Shown here: one piece after another, positions 20,712-34,300 of the stretch
How the letters are laid out: each line of letters starts with the position of its first letter
Position numbering within the stretch: position 1 is the stretch's first letter
From: Yponomeuta sedellus
Taxonomy: Eukaryota; Arthropoda; Insecta; Lepidoptera; Yponomeutidae
Direction of reading: 5' to 3'
DNA: 64,000 bases
NCBI GenBank assembly: GCA_934045075.1
Contig: OW203751.1
Span: 8,813,321-8,877,320, forward strand
Translations under genes and position numbers: made by a program
The notes under the pieces: generated by a model
What the model was told of the DNA's origin: nothing
Seen by the model: only the letters and a program-made list of their open reading frames with translations
Databases searched by the model: none

Positions 20712-21072
20712 GACTGAAGCGCTCGTGGCCTAGTCGAACCGAGTGATTGGAATCAATCACTTGAGTTAAGCAACAACAGGCGCGGTCAGGTGCAGGATGG
20801 GTGACAGTCCCGTGACTACCGCTAGTGGCGCTTCCGTGCTTCGCGAGGCACGTTAAGCCGTCGTCGCTGCCGGCTGTCATGTAATGACAGTCGTTAAGCC
20901 ATGTCAGAGGCCCTATGGGCGGCTTGATAACTTCTGACGGCAAGGCCCGCCACTGTCTTACAATCTTCCACCGACTTGAACTTGGCCCCAGTAGTGGAGT
21001 ATGGCCTAACCTTCCTGGTGCGCCGGAAGAGATCCGTGTCCCAGCAGTGGGGACATACAAGGGTTGATATCG
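20712..21072 (+). repeat. 5S-derived SINE, full length
   Basis: Good copy with GAGTTAAGCAACAACAGGCG, GCGGTCAGGTGCAGGATGGG and the GGGGACATACAAGGGTTGAT tail. One of the best for alignment to 5S rRNA. Confidence 0.85.
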
Positions 21073-21092
21073 TAATGAGATTACTTATGCAG

Positions 21093-21605
21093 CGTTCAGT
21101 GGTACCTTCACTCACACTAGATGGGTGATGGGATTACTCGGACGCTGTAGTGCCTGGGACGTTGTTTTGTAGATAGAGTAGGCTTGTCCAGTACCTATGC
21201 CACCCTGACTGCTTAGTCGGCCTAGCCCACAGGAAAGACTAGTCATTCAGCTGTCCTATGGCTGCAGCGTACTCAGTACAAGTGAACTAGTTGCTAGTGT
21301 AATGCTACTCGTTGCCTATACACCGGCAATCAGTAGGTACACTCTCATAAACCATAGAAATCAGTAAACCATAGAAACACACAACACCCGTAAAGTTGTC
21401 CAGAGAGCCGATTCTCGCCCATGCGAATTGAAACCGTAGACGTAAAACATTCGAATGCTTATTCATTTGTCGCATAAAAATAAGATAAGATAACTCAACA
21501 GAGTCATTAGACATTTATTTTCTTTTTCGAATTTAGTCGAGCATGGGGTTCAGAATACAGATTTTGGCTGTCGATCGACTTTTTATGTAAAATTTAAGTC
21601 ATAAG
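21093..21605. repeat. T3 fragment and inverted copy of the 13260-13490 repeat
   Basis: 21093-21250 is the distal part of T3 on the minus strand. 21400-21600 is the reverse complement of 13260-13490 (GAGAGCCGATTCTCGCCCAT). Confidence 0.6.
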
Positions 21606-21624
21606 TCCTATGAATCGTGCACGA

Positions 21625-21930
21625 TATAATCATGTGGGTACAGCGATATCATTCCGATGTAAAACCTAACTGCAAAGTAAGGTACTCGGGGCTGCAAGTG
21701 ATGCAAATTACTTAAGCCAGATGTTGCTGCCTGTGCGTAATACAGAGAGTATTGTAAAGAGGTTGGAAATTTTACTGATGCCGGTAAGTCGCCCATTAGT
21801 TCAGTTGGGAGAGCGCTGCCTGGTACGGCTAGCCAGAGGTTGCGGGTTCGAGTCCCGGCATGGGAGGAATTTTTAGCCCCTAAATAGGTTTTTAAAATTG
21901 TCCTTAGCACGGGTTAGTGCACTAAAAAAA
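21625..21930 (+). repeat. Full-length T1 tRNA-like repeat
   Basis: About 300 bp: a 5' part (ATCATGTGGGTACAGCGATA), then the tRNA-like core 21790-21872 and the CCTTAGCACGGGTTAGTGCA end. This shows the complete family order. Confidence 0.75.
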
Positions 21931-22017
21931 ACAAATTATTTGTTTATGAAGTGAGAATTGGCTTCCTTTGCCGAAACTGGGATACTGTGCTATGGTAACC
22001 AGGCAAAGACATTCGTT

Positions 22018-22500
22018 ATCAACCCTTGTATGTCCCCACTGCTGAGGAACGGGTCTCTTCCTGCATCGCAGGAAGGTTAGGCCATACTCCACCACGGGGG
22101 CCAAGTCCGGGTTGGGCAAAAACATTACAAACATGGAAATAACCCAGGCTGAGGGTTATTTCCATGTACTGTGGCTCCCAGTCTAAACCAGACGTGATAC
22201 CGCTAGACCAAACAAACTTTGTAACATATTTCGGTACTTAGAGGTATTTATATCGATTTCTTTTTTACACGACCACCTTAAATGTTGGCTCTCCTGTACC
22301 TCCTGCAGGTTGACTGGTAGAAAATGCAATTGACATAAAGTCCTCTTTTTGTACATTATGTTTTGTTCCATATGAACGCTTGCATATCGACACTGCGGGG
22401 GAAGGGTCTCTTCCTGCATCGCAGGAAGGTTAGGCCATTCTCTACCACGGAGGCCAAGTCCGGGTTGGTGTAGCATTGTAAGACAGTGGCGGGCATAACT
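22018..22500 (-). repeat. Two 5S-SINE tail fragments with a hairpin between
   Basis: Tail pieces at 22018-22120 and 22385-22495. Between them, arms 22131-22145 and 22153-22167 are exact 15-bp complements around a 7-nt loop. Confidence 0.65.
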
Positions 22501-22619
22501 CTTTATTCAGTTAACAATAAATAATTTGTATTTAAACCTGGACGACTTTGCTTTTTAAAGGTAAGTACATTAGTGAAGTTATACTCTTAGTAGCAATACC
22601 ACTCGCTAACGTAAATTTG

Positions 22620-23060
22620 AAATGAAACAAAGTCATTGCTACATCCCCGCACTGGATATCAAACCCGGGTCTATCGCTTGCGAGTCTATTGTTCTACCCA
22701 CTGAGCTATCAGCGCTACCAACACTCGATGGGGTAGGACACAAAGAAATTGCGTGCCTTTAGGGAGGCCTATTTTCAGCAGTCGACGAAACCCCCCTCCC
22801 CCTCCCCCTTCAGGCTACATTAGTCCACTGCTGGACATAGCCCTCCTCTAATGAGCGCCATACCGCAAGGTTGTGCCATCATGGGGGGTAATGCCCATAA
22901 TCCCCACGCTGGGCATGCGGGTTGGGCATCGCAGTTCGGTGGAGTTGTACTGCAGGGGGCGCTGCTGTCCACCCCCCGGTTTGTGTCCCTTAGTCGCCTT
23001 TTACGACACCCGCGGGAAGAATTTGGGTTGGTGCTATTCTCTAGGCCGACACCAAGCAGC
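22620..23060 (-). repeat. T3 SINE head and R2 repeat
   Basis: 22620-22738 has the best tRNA-like T3 head (minus strand GCTGATAGCTCAGTGGGTAG, box B GGTTTGATATCC). 22806-23060 is an R2 copy. Confidence 0.65.
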
Positions 23061-23324
23061 AACAGTCGAAGAATACTGGCTGTTTATTTGTTGATCGTTT
23101 TAAATATGGAGAGTTTTCCTGCAACGATTAATTTCCACATGATACGCATTATTAAACTGAACGTCATTATACATTCATACGCATTAGGTCAGGATACATA
23201 TAAAAGGAAAATGATAATTACGTGCAAGCCAATAAGTTGTTGGATTCAGTGATAAGGGAGCGCTACAAAGTGAATTTGTGTTATTGAGGTAAGTAATTTC
23301 TTATTAAAAATGATACTTACCGTA

Positions 23325-23740
23325 TCAACCCTTGTATGTCCCCATTTCTGGGGCACGGGTCTCTTCCTGCATCGTAGGAAGGTTAGGCCATACTCCACCA
23401 TGTGGGCCAAGTTCGGTTTGGTGGAGGATTGTAAGACAGTGGTGGGCCTTACTGTCAGAAGTTTTCAAGCCGCCCATACGGCCTCTGACATGGCTTAACG
23501 ACTGCCATTATATGGCAGCTGGCAGCAACGCCTCAACGTGCCTTGCGAAGCACGGAAGCGCTCGGTTGAATGCCACTAGCGGTAGTGATGGGAAGGTCAG
23601 TAAAATGAATACTGCTTGCTCGGAAACGGCGTGCAGGAACGCTGATGAAGCGATGATGATCTGTCAAGATCGTGGCAAGTGGCAGCCCCTAATATCTGCC
23701 TACCCCTCTGGGATACAGGCGTGAGTTTACGGTATGTAGT
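23325..23740. repeat. 5S-SINE (minus) abutting family K end (plus)
   Basis: 23325-23600 is a 5S-SINE lacking its 5S head. 23620-23735 is a family K pol end reading DEAMMICQDRGKWQPLISAY. 23740-24540 holds AT-rich DNA with no gene seen. Confidence 0.65.
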
Positions 23741-24545
23741 TTTCAATTAGTTAGTTGCTAAAACTTGACCATATTTACGAAATTTTGTGGGTTTCGCAAA
23801 ATTTCCCAAAAATCCCACTATTAAGCACCGTGTGATGCCCTACTTTTCTGTTTTAAATAAATATATTTATTTATAAATCCGTGTTTATTCGATTCGACCA
23901 TATTTTCACACGACCATTCATTATATATTAGACAGAGCCAAAACAGCAACCAATAAACCGGACTAAAGTAAAAAACTATATCTATAAAAAGGTAAAGTAA
24001 ACTATAAGAAGATCTGTCTCCAACACCTACAAATCACTATTTGCGTGATTGAGAGATTGGTCTGACAAGCTTTGCTAAATCGAGCTGTGAAAAATGGTAT
24101 GATTTTTTTCCACAGACTACCTTAAATAAACCGCAGCTATAATTAGCGCAAATGGAAAGAGAACATTAAAAAGTTAAAATTACTTTGCTGAATTCCGCCA
24201 AAAATCCCAAAAGCACCATGCGGTTAGCTAATGCACCGCCCTCCCTCCCACTTTTTCAAGCAAAAGCAAGACACGAACACACCACCACCAACACCAATAC
24301 TTGTGTGAGAAAACACGCGACGCGTTTCGCCTCTAACACGAGGCATCCTAAGGCTCCCAAATGCAAGTGACAAAAACGCTCCGTATTTATAGGCTAGGCC
24401 GCCCCTCCCCCCGATGACGCAATGTAACCGTTAACCTGGTGACCGTTAAACCGTTTCAACCGCCTATGGGCTATTATTGTTTTGTGCAAATATATCGATT
24501 AATGGGAAAAGAGAACATTTAATTTGTTCATAGAAAGAGTTAGAT

Positions 24546-25010
24546 AGAAGCTATGGAGAGAGCTAAGGATAGGATTGGTAACGAATGCATCCAACAGAGA
24601 ACCAAAGTTATCGACATAGCTCAGAGAATTAGCGAGCTGATGTGGCAGTGGGCTGGCCATATCTCGCGAAGAACCGACAACCGTTGGAGTAAGCGTGTTC
24701 TTGAGTGGAGACCGCGACTCGGCAAACGTAGGGCCCTCCGACCAGGTGGGATGACGATCTGCGAAAAACTGCAGGCAGATGCTGGATGCGGCAAGCTAAA
24801 GACAGGGCGCTATGGCGCTCATTAGGGGAGGGCTATGTCCAGCAGTGGACTACATAATATAGCCTGAAGAAGAAGAAGAAGATAGACAGATAGAGGACAC
24901 TTTATTGTACATAAAAATGGTAATAACAGAGGTATTTCTTAACCTACTGACGGCCGCCTTGTCACTAAAAGTGATCTCTTCCAGACAACCTTTCACATGG
25001 TTTTGTAAAA
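24546..25010. repeat. RTE pol C-terminal fragment and family J tail
   Basis: 24553-24825 (plus) encodes RTKVIDIAQRISELMWQWAG then RRTDNRWSKRVLEWRPR, the C-terminus of an RTE-clade pol, followed by the GTCCAGCAGTGGACTACATA tail. 24883-25005 is a family J 3' end on the minus strand. Confidence 0.7.
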
Positions 25011-25091
25011 AGTGAATTTCATAAATTCTAACTTAGGGTCAATAAGAGGAATTTAACAGATTTCCTCCAAAAACGGACGTTATTGCCAAAG

Positions 25092-25339
25092 ATGCCATTA
25101 AAGTTTTTCGTCCCCGGGTCTTCAAACTACTTACCTATCAATAACATATTTGCAGATCCCAAAATGGCTATAGATCCAGTCAAGGCAATGGTGTACAAAG
25201 GACAGGAGCTATTCGATAGAATACGCAAGGTGGAACAGCTGGGCGAGTCTGAAATACAAACCCTGTTCAAAGGCTCTGTGGTCTTCATCACTGGAGGCAC
25301 GGGGTTTGTCGGAAAACAACTTCTGGAGAAATTATTAAG
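25092..25339 (+). CDS. FAR copy 1 exon 1
   Basis: Holds the NADPH-binding loop ITGGTGFVGKQLLEKLLR. ATG 25164 (AAAATGG context) begins MAIDPVKAM, where the two paralogues first become similar, so it is the more likely start. TTTAACAG just before 25062 could be the acceptor of a 5' UTR intron. Donor GTAGGT. Confidence 0.85.
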
Positions 25340-28300
25340 GTAGGTACGAAATAGAAACCATCATCATTATCATCAACTCATTATGTCCCCACCGAGGGAG
25401 ACGACTCTCTTCCCCAAGAAAGGTATAGGTTGTAGGGTAGAGCGGGTGATCGTGCTCTTCCACTATAAAGGGAAATTTCCCGCCAGGGAGATCGTATGCC
25501 TGGGGACGAACGGTCCTTTAATTAATCAATAGTAAGGAATAAAAAAGTAGTATGCAACATAAAATTTTAATAGTCTCCTTAGTGAATTTTATTAACAGAA
25601 AATTAATTGTGAACTAAAACTAAAAAAAATACTTTTATGTATATGATATGATAATGTACGATTTAAATTATGAAAATGTTTACCTATATAGGGTCTGACA
25701 GTCAAGTTAATAATTCTAAAGTTAAACTAAAAAAACACGAAATCTACTACACCATAAAAAAAATATAAAATATGTTGCCGCAAAAAATAGCACTTTTTTT
25801 TAAGATTATACACAAAGCACAATGTGTTATGGCCTGTAAAAAAATAAATGTATGGTTGGGGAATGAAGGGAAACATATAAACACTCAACAAAATGCGAAA
25901 TTATCCAACAATGTTAAAGCTTTTTAAATCATGTCGTCTAATTCTCAAGTTCATTCTATAATACATTAAATGATTATCACTTACCTTCTGTTGGAACCTC
26001 CATTGTTCAAATTCAAATAATTTTATTTCAACGTAAAGAATTTACATTCTGTTTGCTGAATGTCAATGTACAATGTAAAGTGTAAGCCGCCGCCTTCGGG
26101 CCGTATTGTAGTGGAGAAAAAGGCAGCGGAAAAAAAAACTCCACTCTGACCATCTTTTCTCAAATCATCTTAAAACCAAATACATCAGTTGCCATATGTA
26201 AACCTAATAAGATTTCATGATTGCCATTAACAACCCTAAATGCCAAAGCATTAGTCAAATGTCTCACAATAATAGGGGAAAACATAAGTGCTGCGGCCAG
26301 ACACACGAACAGCACTCGTTCACGAGCATAACGCAGTGCTCAGCCATCATCAGTCTCAACCATTTTGGAGGGAGATAGATGACCCGAACACCACGCTACC
26401 ATTCGAATGACCTTTAGCAAACTTGCAGTTAAGTTTTTTTCAGTTATATAAGGTATCATATAGTTATTGTTAGAATAAATCAAAATTTTACAAAAATAGA
26501 ATAGAATATAATAGAATATATTTATTTGTCTTCAAGCGAAATAAGACACAACAATCACTTATACTAGAGGCATTAATGACAGTTTAAAGAGATACAGTGT
26601 ACAGTTTAAAAAAATACATGTACCTAGTTCGAAAATATCTTTATCAATGTTAGCTGCATAATTTTCGTAGTTACGTATCTCACTCAAAACAATCGCCTTT
26701 GGACTGGTGGTGCGCGGTTATACGTTATGCTATAAAATTAATACGTGGAACAATATTTGTTTTACATTTACATACAGGCACATACATTGCTCCTGGCCCC
26801 ACACCAGCATAGCCTGGGGATTTTTTGCAGTGGCATTTTCCAAGCGTTTCCGTGCTTCGCAAGGCACGTTAAGCCGTTGGTGTCATGTAGCGGCAGTAGT
26901 CATTTCTGAGGCCTTGTGGGCGGCTTGATAACTTCTGACAGTAAGGCCCGTCACTGTCTTACAATCTCCGCCAACCCGGACTTGGCCCCCGTGGTGGAGT
27001 ATGGCCTAACCTTCTTGCTATACAGGAAGAGACCCGTGCCCCAGCAGTGGGGACATACAAGGTTTGATATCGATAGCTAAGAAGTGTTATTGTTTAACGT
27101 GCCTTGCGAGGCACGAAGGCGCTCGGAGAAAACGCCACTAGCGATAGTCACGGGATGGTCACCCCTCCTGCACTAGACTAGCACTAGATTCCGTGCTAAG
27201 GCACGTTAAGCTGTTTGTGCCGGCTGTCATGTAATGGCAGTCTTTAAGCCATGTCAGAGGCCTTATGAGCGGCTTGATAACTTCTGACAGTAAAGCCCGC
27301 CACTGTCTTACAATCCTCCGCCAACCCGGACTTGGTCCCGTGGTGGAGTATGGCATAATCTCCATGCAGTGCAGGAAGGGACCCGTGCCCCAGCAGTGGG
27401 GATATATAAAACCAATTTCATTTTGAATTTACAGATCGTGTCCTGGCATTGAAAAGGTTTATTTGCTGATCAGAGCGAAAAAAGGAAAAACAATATCGGA
27501 ACGACTGGAGAGGCAGTGGAAAGATCCGGTAAGTCGTGGTTTGAAAGAAAGAGAGAGACAGGGGAAAATAGAGAGATAGAGAAGGAGAGAACGAAGAAGA
27601 GAGGGCGGGGAGAAAGAGGGGGCAAGAAATAGTAGATTGTTAAACGAGGGTCGAAAGAATCAATTCTACCCGTGTTAAAAACTCTACTTTTCATTGCGAA
27701 TATGAGGAAAATCAAAACTCATTTTTAATATTCAAATTTTAGCATAAAATATTATTATCAATTTTTTTGAATTCAGTCATATAAATTATATAATACAATA
27801 ACAGATTAGTATCCCGCCAATTTATGTCGACTTTTTAAATTTTAAATATGGAACTCACCGCGTAATTGTGGCGGCTTATTCCGCTCAAAGAAGTTTGCGC
27901 TAAGAGAGGGGTGGTATGGAGGGAAGCAGCATTTTCCACCACTCGTGAATTGATTTTTTCGACCCTTGGTTATCAATCTACTATATTACGAGTATAACAG
28001 CCTTTTTTTATGAAGTCTATAAGCGTCCTCCTGCAGGGCACAGGCTTTCTCTCAGAGAGAGAGATTATGGGCTTAATTACCACGGGTGCCCACCGCGGAT
28101 TGTCAATTTCAAGCGCTGAGGTATTTGTACACCCCAGACTTTCAGGTTTCCTCACGATGTTTTCCTTCAAAGTTAGCGAGTGGTATTGCTACTGTTACCT
28201 TAAAATGTACATAACTTAGAAAAACAAAGCCGTTGGTACATGCCCGCGCTGAGAATCGAACCTGGATCCCTCATGAATGTATAAGATCTAAATTTAGAAA

Positions 28301-31300
28301 ATCCGAAACGTATTCCCTTTCATATTATAAGAGATAAGTTCGCCTTTGGAACAAATTTTATGTTATGATTTTTCGAACTTACTATTTGCAATAAAGAATA
28401 AAGTATTGTCGCGGTGCTATCGCGAAACATCTAGAATAGAGCCTTCTGGAAGCCTATCGAATAGTCGCCGCATGCTGCGTTTTAGTAACGCTGCAAGCAA
28501 TAATTACTCGTATGTGTACGGTCTTAAGGCTCAAAACTAAAAAAAAGCGCGCAGTCAGTTCAGTTTGGAATAGCGAAGAGTGAACTTTGAGCGAACATAC
28601 CTGCGATACGAGTGATAACCTACGACCTTAGCGATACTATTGGACTTCGATTGGAATCTACGTGTGGACTTCGTGTCGTGAAGACCTGCAGACCAGACCC
28701 TGCGTGAATAAATCATAAGAAGTTGTCATTGGCGTTTTACCTCCAAATCGAAAACCCTAGCCCGTAACAGTAATTTATGTTCATAAGCTCATCCTTTTTC
28801 ACAGGTTTACTCGGAGCTCTGGTCAATAGACCCAGAATTTCGTAGACGGGTTTTTGCTATACATGGCGACGTGGGTGAAGTGAAATTGGGAATGAAGAAA
28901 GATGACTGGAACAGATTAAAGAGCGAGGTGAGGATCCGACTAAAATCTTCTTCAGGTTATATTAGTCCAATGCAGGACATAGCCATCCCCTAATGAGTGC
29001 CATAGCACAAGGTTGTGCCATCATTAGGGGCTAGTGCCCATAATCCCCACGCTAGTCATGCGAGTTGGGGATCGCAGTTCGGTGGAATTGTACTGCAGGG
29101 GGCGCTGCTGCCCACCCCCCGGTTTGTGTTCCTTAGTCGCCTTTTACGACACCCGCGGAAATAATTGGGTTGGTGCTATTCTCTAGGCCGATACCACACA
29201 GCACTGTGTCTCGTACTGTAATTATGTACTTCGTGGTGCGTTGTAAGTATATTCTTATGACTATGAGCAAAGCAAGCCATTTCATAGATGTAGAGACTAG
29301 GCAATGAAAGAATAGGGGAACAGGGGTTTGCTAGAGTTTGGAACAGGGGTTTGCTAGAGTTTGGAACAGGGGTTTGCTAGAGTTTGGAACAGGGGTTTGC
29401 TAGAGTTTGGAACAGGGGTTTGCTAGAGTCCTAAGAGGCTGAGTATCCACTTAATTACCGCGGATTGGCCGTTACTTTACTTTTTTATGCCTACAAATCA
29501 CTTGTAGCCCCGGCTGCCTGAGTGACATTAAACGGTCACCAAGGTTAAGCAACGTAAGGCGCGTTCAGTGCATGGATGGGTGACCATCTATGACTAACGC
29601 TAGTGGCATTTAACGCTGGCGCCGGCTGCCGTCGATAGATGGCAGTCGTTAGACTTAGTTTGAAGTTTTTTGTCCATGTTTTCTCCAAAATGATCTAGAT
29701 TTTAAAATGGACTCCTAATTTAACTTGTAACGTTCATTAGGCCGCAGTTTCCGCGCCACTTTGAATAAAACCAGGCACATACTTCGGACCCCACACTAGG
29801 ATATAGTTCCTTTTTAAACTAATTGATAATGATTTATATTATTATTCGGTCACCCATCCAGCACCTGACCGCGTCTGTTGTTGCTTAACTCTAGTGATTG
29901 ATTCGGAAAATTCGGTTCGACTGTGCCACGAGCGCTTGCTGTATTGCCTACTGTTCATTGTTGTACGTCAGCTGTGTAGGTTAGCTCTGATTTAGATGAA
30001 TTAGATGAATAATTTAGATGAATAAATAATCTTCTTGCAGGTTAACTTCATATTCCACACAGCAGCCACAGTACGTTTTGATGAACCGCTGAAGAAGGCC
30101 GTACTGGTCAACGTACGAGGAACTAGAGATATGTTGAGCTTTGCTAACGAGGCGACTCACCTGAAGGTAAGTACATCTCTCTCTCTTTATTTATTTATTT
30201 TTATTTATTAAGGAAAATCAAACAGTAGTACAATAACACTTTAACATAATACTTAATTATTTAAGGTATTAAATAATTGTACCACCAGCACCGTTAACCA
30301 CAGTTTAAATATTTTGAAAAAACAAAACAGGGAATTTAATATTGTATTCTTGTGCCTTTTGAACATTGCTTTAAACCGTGCATGCTTTGCGTTATAGCCG
30401 GAATTCTAAACACGAAAAGAAAAACAATAACACTTTTGGGGATAACAACATAAAAATACTGATGAACATTTGCGAAAAACTACAGTTCCATTTCAAAACA
30501 TTCCATGGCCAGAGCACGGAATGTGGGGAGTGATAAAGAAAATATATCTAAATTATTTAAGTAGGTATTGTAAGACTTAACTATTCTGTTCAAGGGGGCC
30601 CTTTCACCCGCGTTCGTCTCTTTCTCTCAATCACTCCTAATGTAATAAAAGTATAGATGAATGAAGATGGTGTTATAATTATTATAGTAATACTAGCTGA
30701 CCAAGCGAAGTTCCCCAGCACTTATACCATCCTGACAGCTTAGTCTGTCTAGCACACAGAAAAATGCTAGTCCATACGTGCGGATCCACCCAATCCCCGG
30801 GTTTCCTTACGACGTTTTCCTTCACGGTTAGCGAGGGAAACAACGTTTCAGGGTGTAACAAGTAAATTATTATTATATATTAACTAGCTGACCCAGCGAA
30901 CTTCGTACCCCCTAACAGTCGAACATTTTTTTTTCTCTCCGTAAGAACCATCCTCGTACTTCAAGGAATATTCTAAAAAAATAATTAACCAAATCGGTTC
31001 AGCTGCTCTCGAGATATGCGCTTAACAACATATTCAGCGATTCATTTTTATATTACTAGCTGGCCCAGCGAACATCGTATCGCCTAACAGTCGATTCGTT
31101 TTTTTTTATTATTTATCTCTCCATAAGAACCATCCTCGTACTCCAAGAAATATTCTAAAAAAAGAATTAGCGAAATCGGTCCAGCTGCTCTGGAGATTTG
31201 CGCTTACCAACACATTCAGGGATTCATTTTTATATTATAGATAGATAGCGGTGTAAGGGTGCAAACCTCTTTACACCATTCTACTATTTTTATTTTTAAT

Positions 31301-34300
31301 GCACTAACCCGTGCTAAGGACAATTTTAAAAACCTGTACGTAATACAGAGAATAGTGTAAAGAGGTTCGAAATTTCACTGATGCCGGCGAGTCGCCCATT
31401 AGCTCAGTTGGATAGAGCGCTGGCACGGATAGCCAGAGGACGCGGGTTCGAATCCCGGCATGGGTGGAATTTTTAGCCTCTAAATAGCTGTTTACACCAT
31501 TTTTTATATTTCTTTTTCTATTTATCATTTTCAAATATTTAAAATTATGTCACACATTTTCCAGATTTCCCTCATTTTCATCACTATTACTTTACCTATT
31601 TTTATTTTTAACGCACTAACCCGTGCTAAGGAACAAATTTAAAACCTATTTAGAGGCTAAAATTTCATCCATGCCGGGATTCGAACCCGCAACCTCTGGC
31701 TATCCGTGCCAGCGCTCTACCAATTGAGCCTCTTAATAGGTTTTTAAATATCACTTTACCTCTTGACTTGATCTGACTATTTTTACCTGCTAATTCTGTT
31801 TTCAAAGCATATGATGAACTCGGGTACTAAATTACTTTAAAGGCCTGCGCAGACAAGGGACTCTCCCCCGGGTACTTTTTTTATCCGTCGATATATCGAT
31901 CGTTTATAAGAGATCTATAGATCTCTTATAAACTGTGTGGTGTAACCTTCTTTCTATGATCTGAGGGTGTAACGCACACGAAGGACTAAAGTAACCCGTA
32001 CCTACAAAAAGCCCCTCAAGTTACCGAGGACATCAAGAGACCGGAGTGGACAAAATTTCGGTGTTTTCTTTTTCAACTTCATGGAAATTACGACACAATG
32101 AAATCTCACATTATTTGCTTCCATGGCGTATCCATAACCCAATTTCCGGGAAACAAATGACCGCACACCGTAGGCGTTGAGTCCGCGACGAGTACTCGGA
32201 GGACATTTTTTTACAGACGAGGGTCTTTTGTCCCCAAGACACAAAAGTCCCTGGTCTGCGCAGGCCTTAACTCAGTTTTGATGTTCGTGTGGATTGGTTC
32301 CTGTTGGCAAAGTAGATCCGATTTTCAGGCGCTGGTATACATGTCAACTGCGTACGCTAACTGCAACCAATGTGAGGTGAAGGAGATTTTCTACGACACG
32401 CCCATCAAGCCGGAAACACTCGTGGAAATGGCTGAAACTATGGAGGAGACGAAACTGGAAGCGTTGAGTAAAATGTAAGCTCTAATTACTATTACATATT
32501 TTAAACTTTCGCGACGTGAAGTCATGTGGCAAACGTGGGATCCGGTCACGAAGAAGTGTTCGAGTCGACAAAAGTCGCATGGCTTATCGTCCGACATTGT
32601 CAGTGTAGTGTGTCGCAACCCTAATAGTGTTTTGTGATGGCTGATTGAGGGTAGTCTGAAACCTTATAAGCCGAAGATGCGAAGGGGCACCAGTCATCAG
32701 TCTTCTCAATAAATTACTACGCGATTAAGCCCCGAAAATATTCTAATTATTGTACAAGGTGTATGGTGCGCTCGTGGCCTAGTCGAACCGAGTAGTGATT
32801 GGAATCAATCACTTGAGTTAAGCAACAACAGGCGCGGTCTACAGCTACCGCTAGTGGAATTTTTTCGAGCGTTTCTTTCCTTTGCGAGGCACGTTAAGCC
32901 GTTGGTGCCAGCTGTCGAGTAATGTTAGCAGTAGTTAAGCATGTCAGAGGCCTTATCGGCGGCTTCATAACTTCCGGCCCCCGTGGTGGAGTATGGCCTA
33001 ACCTTCCTGCGATGCAGGAAAAGACCCGTGACTAGGGATGTTTTAAACGTCCTTGCCCGTGCCCCAGCAGTGGGGACATGCAAGGGTTGATATCGATAAA
33101 GCGCTCAATGGCATTGCTTTATTAGGGGGTCGACTTCCCTAGTCCCTATACCATCCTGACCGCTTAGTCGGTCTAGCTCACAGAAAATGCTAGTCCATAC
33201 GTGCGGATCCAACCAATCCCCGGGTTCCCTCACGACGTTTTCCTTCACGGTTAGCGAGGCAAACAATGTTACAGAATGTAACAAGGTAATTATTGTTATT
33301 TATTAATTGACAGACAGGAGTAATTTTCTACGATATGGTACTAAGGACGCGCAGCTTAATAAATATTTCTTTTACGTTGTTTGCTTAGTTCCGGATTCAT
33401 GTACTTGATTTTATTTGTCGGAAGAGACTTGCTTCGTCAGGCTATACAAGTCCACTGCTGGACGTAGCCCTCGGCTAAAGAGCGCCGCGTTGTGCTATCA
33501 TAGGGGGAAATGCCCATAATCCCCCACGCTGGGCATGCGGGTTGGGGATCGCAGTTCGGTGGAATTGTACTGCAGGGGGTGCTGCTGCCCACCCCCCGGT
33601 TCGTGTCCCTTAGTCGCCTTTTACGACACCCGCGGGAAGAATTTGGGTTGGTGCTATTCTCTAGGCCGACACCACACACCATTTTTTTATCGCATTGTGT
33701 TATTTTTACAGCCTAACCGATGGATGGCCGAACACGTACACATTTTCAAAGGCATTAGCTGAAAACCTGGTCAACACCAGTGGACAATATCTTCCAGTCT
33801 GTGTCGTCAGACCCTGTATAAGTGAGTTTTTAATATTCGGGGTGAAGGAACAACGGGCGCGCTCAGGTGCTGGATGGGTGACCATCCCGTGACTACCGCT
33901 AGTGGCATTTTTTCCGAGCGCTTCCGGTCTTCGCAAGGCACGTTAAGCCACTGAGTGCTTAGTGCGAGTTTTTTTACTACTCGATCGCGTTAACGTAAAC
34001 TCATCTTTCTATGGCATCGAGGAAGCGCCACCTAGCGACAAGTATGGAAATTAAAATAGCTGAGTGCGAGTTGTAATGGTTTACGTTGAGAAGTGAACAC
34101 GTTTACCAGCCAAAACACGAATAAACGCGAGTGCGAGTTGTACTGTGACAGCATTTTGCCAGTTCGAACGATTAACTCACTCATACTCACTACTCAATGC
34201 TCGATTAACGCGGTAGTAAAGTTATGCGATTGGATCTGTCAAACTCGCACTAAGCACTCTGGTGCCGGTTCTCATGTAATGGGAGTCGTTAAGCCGTGTC

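Noticed and set aside
22851..23252. 133-residue plus-strand frame
   Set aside because: Lies opposite the R2 repeat; the frame stays open because of GC content and runs out into unrelated sequence.
31388..31465. Possible functional tRNA gene in the T1 core
   Set aside because: Box A, box B and the anticodon-like stem are present, but the base before the anticodon-like triplet is C, the acceptor stem has a mismatch and a G-T pair, and the same core recurs in about ten repeat copies. It is a tRNA-derived repeat.
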